64,000 nucleotides of DNA. It comes from Apiotrichum sp. Y4204. Taxonomy: Eukaryota > Basidiomycota > Tremellomycetes > Trichosporonales > Trichosporonaceae. Position 1 is the first letter of the stretch. Each line of letters starts with the position of its first letter. Under the pieces are notes generated by a model that was not told the DNA's origin, made no database searches, and saw nothing but the letters and a program-made list of their open reading frames with translations. Position numbers and translations under genes: made by a program. Where the stretch lies: contig JAMYHL010000058.1 in the NCBI GenBank assembly GCA_025531455.1, positions 186,001 to 250,000 on the forward strand. Direction: 5' to 3'. Positions 19,789 to 31,323 of the stretch are shown piece by piece.

Positions 19789-21402
19789 ATGCCACCAACC
19801 CCCGATCGCGCGGAATGCAGCGGCGCACGCGACTCGTCCGGCGCTAACAGCCCGGGCAGCCCTGCGGCGAGCCCCGCGGCCCCTACGCGCCGCTGCGTCC
19901 CCCAGTCCAACCCTGCACGCCGCTCCCTCCCACCCACGCTAGCAACCTCGCCGCGCCTGTCCGTTGCCCAGCTCGCGGACGGGTTCGCCGCGAGCGGGGT
20001 ACCCACCGTGCCGAAGCGGCGCTCCACCGCCGAGATGACAGAGCCGCAGCGTCAGGCGGCACTGTACGTCGCGCTGCAGGAGGAGTCGTGGCGGCGGCGG
20101 CGGGAGACGCAGGCGATGGAACTCTCTCTCAAACGCACTTCATCAGATACCGCGGTACCGACCATTTCTTCCTCGACGCGGTGTGCCTGCCCCACCGAGT
20201 GCGTGCACACGCGCATGCGGCCGGCGGAGCACCTCATCAGCACAATCGCAGATTTCGGATGGCAGCCGGGGCGGCTCGGCGGTCGGGAGCTGAACAACGC
20301 TGCAGCGGAGAGACTCTACGTCGATGCGTGCGCGCGTCGGGAGATGGTGGATAAGGCATTCCACACGCGCAAGGTGCCGGTGCGCGGCACCGGCAAGCCC
20401 GAGCCTGACCCACCGCCGTTCGCAGTCCCGGATTCTCAACGACAGCCGGGCGAGGGGCCTGTGAACAACGCCGCAGCGAAGGCACTCTACATCGAGGCGT
20501 GTCGGCGCCGGGATTACGCCGACGGCAAGTCTTCGGTATTGGAAAACAAGTCCGAGGAGCGCCCATGGTTCGACAGAACGGTGGACGCGCTCGAGGCGCG
20601 CCGCCTGCCTCTTGGATATCTGTATCCTGTGAGCAGGGACGCGCGCGCCGTGCTCCAGGAGCTGATGCGGCGGCGCCGCGAGCGCGAGCGTTTGGGGACC
20701 GAGAGCACGGTTCCGCGCGTGGAGCAGGCCAAGATGAACGAGTTTGTCAAGGAGCTCAAACAGGCGTATGAGGCGCTGTGGCGGGAGGCAGATCGGCCGG
20801 CGCGGGAAGCGCGCCGTGCCAAACGCGAGCGCCGGCGCCGGCGTGCTCGGAAGGAAGAGGACCTCGACGCGGATCTCAAAGCGGAACTCGACAGGGTGCG
20901 CTCGCTGTCGCTTGATGGGCTCCAGAAGATCATGTGGGACCACGAGTGCAGGCTTCTAGGGACCGAAAGCGGGATTCCGCCTGAAGACCTGGCGCAGGTC
21001 CTCGAGTCTAGCAAAGAGATCAGAAAGGCGTATGAGGAGCTGTGGCTTGAGGCGGATCGGCGGGCACGGGAAGCACGCCGCGCTGAACGCGAGCGCCGGC
21101 GCCGGCATGCTCTGGACGAAGCGGGGGAGGGGGCAGAGAAGGCGGAACTGGGCGCGCCGGGCCCGCTCTTGTCCAAGAAGCGAATTACCGCTTCTCGGGG
21201 ATTCGTGCCGTTTACAGGCACCGAGCTGTTTCCTCCAAGGTCTCGGATCACGATCACCTGCCATAACCCCATCACGTCCCGGCCCGAGATTGAGATCCTG
21301 CGACTGATGCTCGCTGCGTCGGTACGCGACGTGGCATCCGACCCGCTGGACGAGGCGTATGTGCCGCAGAGCGAGAGCGAGAGTGAGAGCGAGAGTGAGA
21401 GC

Positions 21403-21472
<70 letters not shown>

Positions 21473-22255
21473 AGGGGGCGCGGTCCTCAAAATCTCCAGC
21501 CGCATCTCCCCACACATCTCGGCTCAACCCCCGCGCCGCACTTCTCATCCATCACGCGACCACGAATCTCCTAAAGTGCGCGGCCCAGCGCGACCGCGTA
21601 AGTCCCCGCCCTTCATAACTGACGGCGGCAGGAACTATCCGCCGCGGGGCTCAAGGTCAGCTTCCCACCCTGGCACGAGGCGGTGTTCCCTCCTCCGCGG
21701 GGCGGGTGCACGCTCTCGCCGGCAGTGACGCGGCGCCGCGAGTGGCAGGATTACCGGTCGCCGTGGGCTGTCCGGCCGGTGGAGATGGAGATGGAGGTAG
21801 GGGGAATGGATGGAGAGGATGGGAGACGCGAGGTCATTGAAGCCGAAGCTCGAGACACGCAAGACGCAAGTGTTGAGAATGGCGCGTCTGCTCCGTCCGT
21901 CGGGGCAGTCGCGGCAATTCTTGATTCCGAGCCCGGTACCGTACCCCAGCTCGATCAGAACTCTATTCCCGAGCCAAAAACTAATCTTCATCCCCACTTG
22001 GACTCCAATCCCAAGCCCAAGCCCAGGCCGAAACGCTGGTTCCGGCTGTGCTGCACGAACGACGACGCGATCGAGCTCGATGTCCCGCAGCAGTGGAGAG
22101 AGAAGGGGATGGAGAAAGGACGGGCGCCGTCCGTCGTCGAGTCGACTACGACGACGGTCGTGAGTCGCGGTATTGAGCATGCCAAGGACAAGGACAATGT
22201 GGAAGACAAGGGGAAGGATGAGGATAAGAAGGGGAAGCATGTCCAAGAGACGTAG
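19789..22255 (+). CDS. Unknown repeat-rich protein (810 aa) with duplicated modules and Ser-Glu tract
   Basis: I do not recognise this family. Exons are 19789-21597 and 21632-22255, split by a 34-nt intron with a GTAAGT donor. The protein contains two kinds of internal duplication. A short motif NNAAAxxLYxxAC occurs at about residues 167 and 225. A longer module, with LGTES near its start and then AYExLWxEADRxAREARRAxRERRRR (charged helix), occurs at about 285-368 and 377-450. A Ser-Glu dipeptide run of about 34 residues follows (527-561), encoded by a GAGAGT/GAGAGC repeat. The C-terminal exon has a compact segment with Trp/Pro residues ([22 protein letters not shown]), then an acidic and Lys-rich tail. 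No signal peptide or membrane helix is seen. It could be a lineage-specific gene; function unknown. Confidence 0.7.
21367..21471 (+). repeat. GAGAGY microsatellite encoding a (Ser-Glu)n tract
   Basis: About 17 hexameric units of AGCGAG/AGTGAG lie in frame in the unknown protein gene. The AGC/AGT alternation in the 5' part and a pure AGT run in the 3' part suggest recent expansion at the 3' end. Confidence 0.9.
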
Positions 22256-22729
22256 GAGTCGAGGGCTGGCCTGTTCTGATCCAGGTGGATTAAAGCTGTT
22301 CATACTCGCTCCCTCCGTGAAGCCATACACGCGGAATATTAAGTGCCCAATGCGACACGATTGAGACACGGGTGTTGCTCGGACCAAGCTCAATGTTGGT
22401 CTAGGTCTCCCTACCTCTGCACTTTGCATTCTCTCTATCCCTCACATTACCGGCTCTCTGCGCTCCGTACACGATACCATCACATTTCTCGGCTACGGGT
22501 ATACGACTACTAAAGGACAAACTTTGCAGTGATGGTAGGACAGGACAAGATAAACAGACATCCCAGATATGCACAGAGCACGGGACTGAACAAAAAAGCG
22601 AAGAAGAACAAGGGCTTGTTTGAACGAAAGAGGCCGGTCATTGCACGAACCACGGGGGCGTAGCGCAGACCCGGCTGGTATCCGCAGATTGAGCACTGCA
22701 AGCGAAGGGCATGACAGCCGTTTTTGCCA
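22256..22729. other. Convergent 3' intergenic region, no gene seen
   Basis: 474 bp between the stop codons of the unknown protein (plus) and the SAP-like membrane protein (minus). Base composition is lower in GC than the flanking exons. Short frames here have no recognisable features. Confidence 0.4.
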
Positions 22730-24038
22730 TTATGCGCGCTGGCCGAAGCGGTGGGCGACAAGGAGGCCGGCAAGAAGCGCAGCTCCGAGAACGCGGCCTT
22801 GTGTGTTGCCGCTCATCTCAAGCGCCTCGACAAACGCCTTGGGCGCCGAGTTGGTGAGTGGCCAGACCAGAATGGCCAGACGGGTGAAGGCGTAGACGAG
22901 GTCGTCCACAGTCGGGAGCGGAGGGTGGTGTGCTGCACTGTCAGCCAAGATCTCCAGCCGCAGTCCATGAGATGTTATAAACCTACCCTGGTAGCGGTTG
23001 GTCACACCGCTGCGGTGGACACCAGTCTGGGGCACAAAGCTGACCAGTACCGAGACAAGAGCCGGCACCATAATCGTGGTCACACCCCTGGGATTCAGCA
23101 TTCGCCTCTCCTGCCGTACTTACCACCAGGTCAGAGCCGGCCACAGCGGGGAGCTGGGGCCCACTGCCTCAAGCTTGGGGTAGCAGACGGTCCATGAAAT
23201 GCGCGGCAGCCAGAAAAAGAGACTCCGGAGGAGCGACGCAAACGAGCCGCTCTCGTACGCGGGCGGGGGGAAGGTGATAATGTGCTTGGTGAACGGCGCG
23301 ACGTGGGTGAAGAGGAACATCTCTTCGATAACCAACGCCGCAGGAATAAGGCCATAGGGGCTGGAGAGGTACTGTCATCAGCTCGTGAGTTCTCAAAATG
23401 TACTTATTCTTCAACTCACGTCTCGCGCCTCGCGCACGCGCTCACCAACAGCAAGGCGGCTCTCAGAAGCGAGCTTGGCCACCGTGCCCGAAACCTTGCT
23501 CAACTCGTCGGTGAGGTCCTTGCCCTCGTTCTCGACAATGGTCACGGCGTTCTCCGCAGCCTCCTGGATCTTGGTCACGCTTCCATCAGTCACCAGTCGA
23601 GGAGAAGCACTCACATAGGGCTGTCCGGGAGGGGGATGGCCGCAGCCTCCGCGAGCCTGTCAACCACCTTGTTGCGGCGACGGCGCGCCGGGGTCTGGGT
23701 CTCGGGCGACGGGGTGTCCTCATCCGAGGCGCTGCACGCGTGTCAGATGGTGGATGGAAGCGAAACGTGGTGGATGCCACCTGAGATTGCTCACTGCTGG
23801 CGGCGGCCGCGGACCGAGTAGAGGCCCTTAAACTGGTCCTGCGTGCGGAGGTTGGCCGCATCCGCATCCAGCTTGGTCTGGATGCGCTTCTGCAGGTCCT
23901 TGATGTTTCCCTCGTCGTCAATGCCGAGGGCAGAAGCAATCTCGACGAGATCGCCCTTTCGCTTTCCCACAAGTGATCCGGTGAATGGTCCGCTGCGGTG
24001 TCAGTCATCGTTGCGATCGAGTGGTCACCGTACCTCAT
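22730..24038 (-). CDS. SAP-like motif multi-pass membrane protein, uncharacterised (343 aa)
   Basis: Seven exons: 24038-24034, 23992-23795, 23731-23615, 23579-23420, 23371-23124, 23087-22987 and 22932-22730. The first coding exon is only ATGAG, joined to a segment reading GPFTGSLVGKRKGDLVEIAS. Residues about 8-45 (KRKGDLVEIASALGI, KDLQKRIQTKL) fit a SAP-like helix-turn-helix or related regulatory motif. After an Arg-rich linker and a helical segment come at least three to four hydrophobic stretches (AALVIEEMFLF, TTIMVPALVSVLVSFV, YAFTRLAILVWPL, VLGAALLAGLLVAHRF). The final exon needs the GCAG acceptor at 22933; the nearer CAG four bases upstream breaks the frame. Similar N-terminal SAP-like plus C-terminal membrane layouts occur in uncharacterised fungal proteins. 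Function unknown. Confidence 0.72.
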
Positions 24039-24586
24039 GGCTATGGATTGATTAGTCCTTGGTATTGCTGGAAAAGTCTTCCACGAGGGTGGATGGATGG
24101 AGTAAATAAGGATGGATGTATGGATGGATGGATAGAAAAGAAAAGAGAGAGAGAGACGGAGATGCGGATGTGGAGCTCTAGAGATGTATGTTTGTGTGAT
24201 GGAAGTGGCGCGCGTCGAAGTGTTGTTTTGTTTGTGTCTTTGTTTGTTTGGTTTGTTTTCGTTTGATTTTGATTTTTCTGGGGTAGGAGCTTTGCAGAGA
24301 TGGCTGACACGCACAAATCGCGTGCCAAACACGTATTATTACATAACGCACCCTTTTACTTGGTAAAAATCAACTGGGAGGATTCAATATAAAACTCAAT
24401 CTCTATGGAGGTGGAGTGTGGAGTGTGGCTGTGACATTGCTTGCTCCGTCGGTTGCCGCACACGTCGCGACACGTCCTCGGATGCTGTCACTGTGCTCGT
24501 CGTCGTCGTGCTCATCACCGAACATTGCTGCAACTCGCCGTCAACACCTCCCACTCCCTCTCCACCACTCCCACCACCTCTCCATA
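24039..24586. promoter_or_regulatory. Divergent promoter, SAP-like gene / SEC72
   Basis: 548 bp between divergent start codons. It contains GGATGGAT-type simple repeats (24090-24135) and a GT/T-rich tract (24215-24280). An AT-rich block at 24340-24400 includes a TATAAAA-like element (24389-24395) placed about 190 bp upstream of the SEC72 ATG. No additional gene is supported. Confidence 0.4.
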
Positions 24587-25606
24587 ATGGCACACGTTCA
24601 CGGACCAGGGTGTAACCACGGCCCCGGCGGCCACAGCCACGGCCCCGGGCCAGGCATGGGCGGACCCCCGATGGAGATCCAGGTCGACCCCGCAATGCAG
24701 GCGCTGCTCGACTCGCTCCCGACCCGCAACATTCCCTTCCTGCTCGTCGAGCTTCCCATCCCCAACACGGAACCCGCGCAGAGCCAGCAGATGGTCGTGT
24801 GCGCCGCGCACAAAAACTCGGTCTGCACAGAGTGCAACGTCAACTTTACGCCGCTCAACTATATGCAGCAGTTTATGCGCAACGCACCCCCCGAGGCCGT
24901 GCCGCCGCCGCCGAACGTCCAGCCCCCGCCCCAGCGCGCCGAGGCCATCAAGTCTGCCAAGGAGCAGGGCAACGTGAGTGCAAGGCGGGAGCGGGTGGGG
25001 GTATCAGTGGCAAGTCGGTAAGGTCATGTCAAAGCCAATACCGACTTGTCTTCCCCGCCGTGCTTCCCGTCCTGTGACTCTCGGCTGTGTATGCTCACAA
25101 CCCAGGCGGCGTTCAAGGCCGGCAACCTCCCTCAGGCTATTCAGCACTACTCGCGCTCCGCCGACATGGCGCTCTCCCGGCCACCATGGGAGCTTGCTGC
25201 CCTGTCGCGTGAGGAGACGGTGATCGCGCTCTGCAACCGCTCCGCTGCGTTCCACGAGGTTGGAGCTTGGTGAGTGGCCTGGTGCAACCTTTAGTGCTGT
25301 GTCTGACCCCAGGCCGAATGCGCTAGCCGACGCCGACGCTGTCATTGCCCTCAAGCGCCCGTGGACCAAGGGACACTTCCGGTGAGATACTCGACCTCTG
25401 CTAGATCTGACAAAGCAGCCGCGCCCGCGCACTTGTTGGTATGGGACGCTTTGAGGACGCGCGCGACTCGATCATCGACGGCCTGCAGTTTGAGCCCGAG
25501 GACAAGGTGGGTGTCATGGGCATCAGTTCACCCAGCTGACCATCAGGAACTGCAGCACTTCCTGGAGATGGTCGATTCCAAGATTGCAGAGATGGACGCT
25601 GCCTAG
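24587..25606 (+). CDS. SEC72: Sec72-like TPR subunit of the ER translocation (Sec62/63) complex
   Basis: Sec72 is a cytosolic TPR protein that docks on the Sec62/63 post-translational translocon. Exons are 24587-24973, 25106-25269, 25313-25381, 25419-25506 and 25547-25606 (255 residues). The N-terminus is a His/Gly-rich leader (MAHVHGPGCNHG). Next is a hydrophobic-acidic segment and a small Cys-containing region (CAAHKNSVCTEC). The C-terminal half is a TPR array beginning KEQGNAAFKAGNLPQAIQHY and containing the ADMALSRPPWE motif seen in fungal Sec72 proteins, then ALCNRSAAFHEVGAWPNALADADAV. The introns between exons 2 and 5 are 37-43 nt. The family is recognised from memory of fungal Sec72; the TPR fold itself is clear. 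Confidence 0.82.
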
Positions 25607-26400
25607 GCGACGGCGCCCCTTGCCACACCATACAGAACCAGACCAACCCAAAAGCCGCCGCCGTTGCTGTTCGAGACGCCCGTTGTCGCTATCCGTAGGA
25701 ATATACCACCCTCTGGCGTTAGGATACCCTGTCATGCATACCACGACAATTGCCGTTGACCATGCGGAGGATGGAGGATGGTTTGACGGACGGTGTGCGC
25801 CGGGCCGCACGGCATGGGTACCGCAGGGGACAGAGCTACAGAGGGACTGAGTGGGGCGAGGGGCGAGGGGAAGAGCAATGGCGAGGGCGGGGGCGAGATG
25901 CACTAAACGATTAGTACCCAACCGGTGAATGGTAAGCAGGTGACGAGTAGCGGTGCTCGATAGTGACTGCGGCCCTGCGGTCTCTGGGCCATGCTTCGTA
26001 ATATCAATGACAGCGGCAACGACAATGACGGTGAACAGCATTCTTGTCCAAGGATTCAAGTTTCCAAGTGGAGTGGATCACCTGTCCCTCCTCCTCGGAA
26101 TGGAACACATTGTGCTCATGGGCGCGACGCCACCCGCTGCGCCGTCGCCACCGGGGCCACCAGACAGGACACTTGGACAACGAGGCCTGGGCCCCGGCCA
26201 CGATCCGAGGGCCATGACGAGCAGTGACACTCGATATGCGCTCCACAACAAGACAACCAACCCTCATTCTCGCCGGGCACCCGACACTCACACGCCACTC
26301 CCTTCGTGGCCTCACTCCAGCTCACACCCACACCGTTACTCTTCGCTCGAGCTATTCCCTTTTATTCATTTCTCTTCCACTCCATTCTCCACTAACAACA
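25607..26400. other. Intergenic region between SEC72 and TB2/DP1 gene
   Basis: 794 bp holding the SEC72 3' UTR and the TB2/DP1 promoter. The last 100 bp are CT-rich. Short frames on both strands are Pro/His/Arg-rich and look non-coding. Confidence 0.4.
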
Positions 26401-27629
26401 ATGTCCGACGTCTCCACCGCCGCTGCGATTCCCCTCCCACCCACACCAGCCAAGGCTCCCGTCACGCCTGCGCGCAGCGCCGCGCGCACCCCGTCCGCCC
26501 CGCCGTCGCCGGTGGTCGCGCGCGCCCGGGCCGCGGGCACCCGCGCACAGGAGCTCGTCGGCACTGCTGCCGCGCGCGCCGCCGAGGTCCGCCGCCATCC
26601 CGCCGCCGCGAGGGTCGAAGCTGCCGCCGCGCGCCAGGTCGCCAACGCCCGCGGTGTACTCGGCCGCTCTGAGTTTATGCTCGCTGCGGAGAATGCGACG
26701 GGCGTCGACCGTGTTCCCCTTGCTCTCCTTTTCGTTGGCATGTGAGTGACCTGAAGACGAGTATTGCTTCTGTCCCTCTTGTTGGGCAGAGCCGTGGGAA
26801 TCGAATCGGTGCAATGGCCTGTTGGTATGCTCACGGGCTCGTGAGCTGAGGCAGCTGTGATGCTTCATGTCCTCTTTGCTGTGGTTCTGTAGTGCACGGC
26901 GCACATTGAAGCAGACGTGGCAGGAAGCGCAGCACCAGTTCCCGCACACGGATCCTCCTTGTCGCCCCAGCACCATGTCCCCGGGATAACCCCCATTCTG
27001 ATCCCAGATTCATTGTCTTTGTCATGTTCAACCTCTTCGGGCTCGCGATCCCCGTCGCCGGCGCGCTGGCGATGGCGAGCCCGACGTACCAGACCGTCCG
27101 CACTCTCAATGAGGGCGGCGACCAGGCGACCATCAAGAACATACTCGTGTACTTTACCGTCCTGGGCTATGTGCAGACGCTGGAGAGCCTCATGGGTGGT
27201 CTTCTCGAGCGCAACATTCGTGAGTCGAGTCGTGCTTCAGGGCAATGGCGGGCACGGACCCACGCCTGGGATTCCGCGCCTGGGTCGGCGCGGAGCACGC
27301 GGAGCAATACATTTCTCGAGTTCTCGGTTGTATCTGACGCTAGCTCGGTACCACACACTCAAGCTGCTCATCCTCTTCTACCTGGCACACGCGAAGTGGA
27401 AGGTGGGTAACCAGACAGCGGACGACACCCAGAGCGCAGACTGACATTACAGGGCGCAGCCAAGCTGTACGACCTCGTTTACAAGAGGTCTTCCACCGGA
27501 GGTGTCCCGCACAAGACAATCAGCACCAACTATGCCGGTCCCTCGGGCGACAGCGACATGTCCTCTCCGCCGACCACCGCCACTGGCTCGGACGGCCGCA
27601 ACGGCTTTGTCGAGTCTGAGAAGCTGTGA
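26401..27629 (+). CDS. TB2/DP1/HVA22 (REEP/Yop1) family ER-shaping membrane protein
   Basis: Members of this family insert hairpins into the ER membrane and stabilise tubule curvature. Exons are 26401-26741, 27008-27219, 27344-27402 and 27453-27629 (262 residues). The N-terminal 90 residues are Ala/Pro/Arg-rich and likely disordered or amphipathic. The membrane core follows: VPLALLFVG, IFIVFVMFNLFGLAIPVAGALAM, then NILVYFTVLGYVQTLESLMG and YHTLKLLILFYLAHAKWKGA, matching the REEP pattern of paired hydrophobic hairpins ending in a WKGA/TKGA-type motif and LYDLVYKR. The tail is Ser/Thr-rich. Intron 1 is 266 nt, long for this window. Identity is by pattern, so family level only. Confidence 0.72.
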
Positions 27630-28430
27630 TTTGAGCGTCTCTCGGCTACTCCATCCCCCCTTCACCCTCACCCTCTACTTTCCATTCACATCCCCTACGC
27701 CCTTCACGAAAAGCCAAGCCCGCGCCGCAGCCTCCAGCCAACACGCCGAGATGACGTTCTGATCCTGCCATGCTGATAATCACGACCCGTTCCACGTTTT
27801 ACGTTCCAAGCTTCATCCATCCATTGTGTAACCCTTTCCTATGCGATTATCGCAGATGCCTGTTGCAGTGAGCGAGATGGAGAGAGAGTGTGTGTGCATA
27901 TCGAGAAAGCGTTTGGGAGAGAGTGATTGGGAGTGTTGTTGCATTGCAGTTGTCAGCCACGTTCGTCATCTGGATCTCAGTATTGTGACATGTGTGGCAC
28001 TCGCTTGGCAGTGTGCCACAAACTGTCTGCCCCGACTGCCACACTCAGTCTCGCAGACCATTCTTGCCCAGAACGAGCAACCGCGCTCAAGCGCGGTTTA
28101 GAACTCTTTGATGCACATCACGTAGCTTGTGCGCACAACAATGCATGTAGCTACAGTTGCTGACAATGGAAAAGAAAAACGTCAAGAACAGTTGTCACCA
28201 CAAAGGCCGCGCGCTCCTGAGGGGCTCATTATGAGAACCGACTCCCCTGGTGCCACACTTCCGGCGTTATTCTCCTATTTCCGCCACGCGACATCTGCAC
28301 GATTTGGATCAAGCCACAACGCGCCGATCCGCGTCGATGGACTTTTTCACTCTGCCTTTTGTCTTGCCTCGTCAGCGCCATCTCCGTCCCTCTCTATCCA
28401 TCACCACCATCACCACCACCACCATCCAAA
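27630..28430. other. Intergenic region between TB2/DP1 gene and eIF3b
   Basis: 801 bp with the 3' UTR of the TB2/DP1 gene and the eIF3b promoter. A CACCAT/CACCAC repeat lies directly before the eIF3b ATG (28402-28425). Otherwise the sequence is of mixed composition with no gene recognised. Confidence 0.4.
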
Positions 28431-30767
28431 ATGACCAAGGTCGACCTTAGCGAATTCAGCGAAGAGGAGCGGAGAGACATCGAGGCCGAGCTTGAGGAGG
28501 GCTACGCCGAGATTGAACAAAAGTGCGTCTGAGCAATACTCGCTGACAGCCGCTAACGCCAGGTTTGCCGTCGACACACAGCAGGGCTTTGAGAATGTGC
28601 TCGTTGTGGACAACATTCCTCTGATTGACGAGTCGAAGAAGCAGCGTCTGATTGACCGTCTTTTGCAGCTGTTTGGCAAGCTCGGCGCGCCGATCGAGGC
28701 CGACCACCTCAACATGCCGTGGGAGGACAAGAGCAACAAGGGTTTTTTGTTCCTCACCTACCCGGACCGCGCACAGGCCGAGAATGCGCTCCGTGCGCTC
28801 GACGGCGCCAGCTTTGGTAAGAACCAGCTGCACGTGAATCGCTTTGGCGACATTGAGCGCTTTGCAAACATGCCCGTCGGCGAGGGTGAGCTGCCCCCCG
28901 GATGGCGCGAGCGCCCCTATGCCGAGCGCGAGCACCTCCGTTCGTGGCTCTCGGACCCCGCCGGCCGCGACCAGTACCTCACCTTCCGCGACCAGGACGT
29001 CAACCTCTGGTGGAACGGCCGCAACGGCAACGCCGAGCTCGTCCGCTCCGAGGACAACAAGCCGGTCAAGAACTCCAAGTGGGGAGAGCTGTACCTCCAG
29101 TGGTCGCCTAACGGTACCCACCTCGCATCGCTCCACCGTGTCGGTGTTGCGCTCTGGTCGGGCCCCAAGCTGGACGGCGCTGTTGGTGTCCACGCGCTCC
29201 GTTTCACCCACCCCGGTGTCCGCCTCATTCAGTTCTCGCCCTGCGAAAACTACCTCGTCACGTGGTCCGAGGAGCCCCTCACCAACCTCGAGTCGCACCC
29301 TGCGCTCCGCGAGTCCTTTGGCCCCGAGGACGAGGGCCACCAGTTTGTCATCTGGGACATCCGCACCCAGAAGGTGCTCCGTACCTTCCCGGCCGACAAG
29401 CCGCCCGCCGACGGCTCGCGCCCGCAGCAGTCGTGGCCCGTGTTCCGCTTCTCGCCCGACGACCAGTACGTCGCGCGCTGCATCGTCGGCTCGGCCATCC
29501 AGGTCTACGAGGTGCCCAGCATGGGCCTCCTCGACAAGAAGAGCGTCAAGATTGAGGGTGTCCAGGACTTTGAGTGGTGCCCCATGAGCGACAAGGACTG
29601 GGCCGCCCGCAAGGCCGGCAAGGGCAAGGAGTGCATGCTCGCCTACTGGAGCCCCGAGGCCCAGAACCAGCCTGCCCGTGTCAACCTCATGACCATTCCC
29701 TCGCGCAACGTGCTCCGTTCCAAGAACCTCTTCAACGTCACCGACGTAAGTCGTGCATCACAAGGCTGTATGCTAATTCTCAGTGCAAGTTTTACTGGCA
29801 GAACCAGGGCGACTACCTCTGCGTCAAGGTCGACCGTCACGCCCGCAAGGCCAAGAGCAAGAAGGCCACCTTCTGCAACCTCGAGCTCTTCCGTCTCCGC
29901 GAGAAGGACTACCCCGTCGAGGTCATCGAGCACAAGGACTACGTCCCCACCTTTGCCTGGGAGCCCAATGGACAGCGCTTTGCCATTGTCTCGACCAACG
30001 ACCCCAACTTTGGCCAGAACGTCCCTGGTGCCGTCATCAAGTACACTGTCTCGTTCTACCACCCCGACCCCAAGAAGGGCGACTTCACCGCCTTCAAGCA
30101 CCTCGAGGGCAAGGTCGCGAACACGCTCATGTGGTCGCCCCGCGGTCGCCACATTGTGCTCGCCACCATGGGCTCAGCTGCCAAGTGCGACATTGAGTTC
30201 TGGGACCTCGACTTTACTCTTGCCGACACGGACAAGAAGGAGGTCACCGACCCCGGAGCCAACGTCCAGCAGCTTGCCGTCGTCGAGCACTACGGTGTCA
30301 CCGACATGGCTTGGGACCCGTCTGGTCGCTACCTCGCCTCGTGGGCGTCGGCGTGGCGCTCGACTCCCGAGCCGGGCTTCAACATCTGGGACTTTAAGGG
30401 CCAGCAGCTGCTGCACGAGTCGCAGGACAAGTTTAAGCAGTTTGCCTGGCGCAACCGCCCGGCAACGCTCCTGAGCAAGGACCAGCAGCGCAAGGTGCGC
30501 AAGGAGCTCAAGGAGTACTCGCGTCTCTTCGAGGAGGCGGACGTGGCCGAGAACCTCGCCGGCAGCGCCGAGAAGCTTGCCCAGCGCGAGCGCGACATTG
30601 CCGAGTGGAACACGTTCCGGAAACGCGCCAACGAGCGTCTCGCCGCCGCCCGCGCCGCCCGTGGCATCATCCTCCACCGCGCCGCCGGCGTCGCCGAGGA
30701 CCAGACCGAGAAGGTCGAGGAGCTCGTCGAGGAGCTCCTCGGCGAGACGGAGGAGATTGTGGAGTAG
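28431..30767 (+). CDS. PRT1: Eukaryotic translation initiation factor 3 subunit B (eIF3b/Prt1)
   Basis: Core scaffold of eIF3, bridging the 40S subunit, eIF3a, eIF3g and eIF3i during initiation. Exons are 28431-28522, 28563-29745 and 29784-30767, giving 752 residues, close to the family length. An acidic N-terminus is followed by an RRM (about residues 40-130: NVLVVDNIPLIDE, GFLFLTYPDRAQAENAL). The central beta-propeller starts at about 180 (WGELYLQWSPNGTHLASLH, VRLIQFSPCENYLVTW, FRFSPDDQYVARC) and includes the eIF2A-like region (FAIVSTNDP, NTLMWSPRGRHIVLATMG, VTDMAWDPSGRYLASWAS). A charged C-terminal helix (DQQRKVRKELKEYSRLFEE) would contact eIF3i/g. Codon choice is strongly biased toward C-ending codons, as expected for a highly expressed gene. 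Confidence 0.96.
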
Positions 30768-31323
30768 GGGTACTGCGTCCTGTAAGGATGACAGTGATGC
30801 AATGATATGGAGGAAGAAGCGCAGTTATGGATCCAGGCACATTTACTGACGTGGTCGTGTTGTTGCTCGGCGTCGGACCGTCTCCGAGAAGGTGCATTCA
30901 TGCATGACGAAAGCCCGAGTGGACCAGTTGGGGGGCAGGCACTAAGCAGTGCACTACCAATCATCTACAATTGTCTTTCCATTGTCCGTTGCCGCGCATT
31001 GCCGCACAACGGTGCCCTACGACGTTGCAGAACAATAGAGTCCCACTCGGCAACCACAGTAATATAGTGATAATAATAGTCGCCGAAGTCCGGTCCGGCC
31101 CGCGATGAGGTCACGCGGACACGGGAGATTGTAAGTGTGGGGGTGTCAACAACCTCGCAACAACCTCGGATCGGAACGACAACGTATCAATGGCCCGGAG
31201 ACGGTGGGCAGCGGGAGTCAGAGTACCCGAAGCTGGAGACGAGTCGGGCGATAAGCTATAAGACACAGACATTCTCACACAGTTCCCAAGAATATCAAGA
31301 ATATCAAGAATATCAAGAACGAA
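30768..31323. other. Intergenic region between eIF3b and dehydrogenase gene
   Basis: 556 bp. Immediately before the downstream ATG are three to four copies of a 9-nt unit (AAGAATATC) at 31288-31320, in the presumed 5' UTR. The remainder is mixed-composition flank without a recognisable gene. Confidence 0.45.

Noticed and set aside
26790..26824. Candidate 35-nt exon inside TB2/DP1 intron 1 with good acceptor and donor
   Set aside because: Including it shifts the frame of the following hydrophobic exon, while skipping it gives a continuous family-like core.
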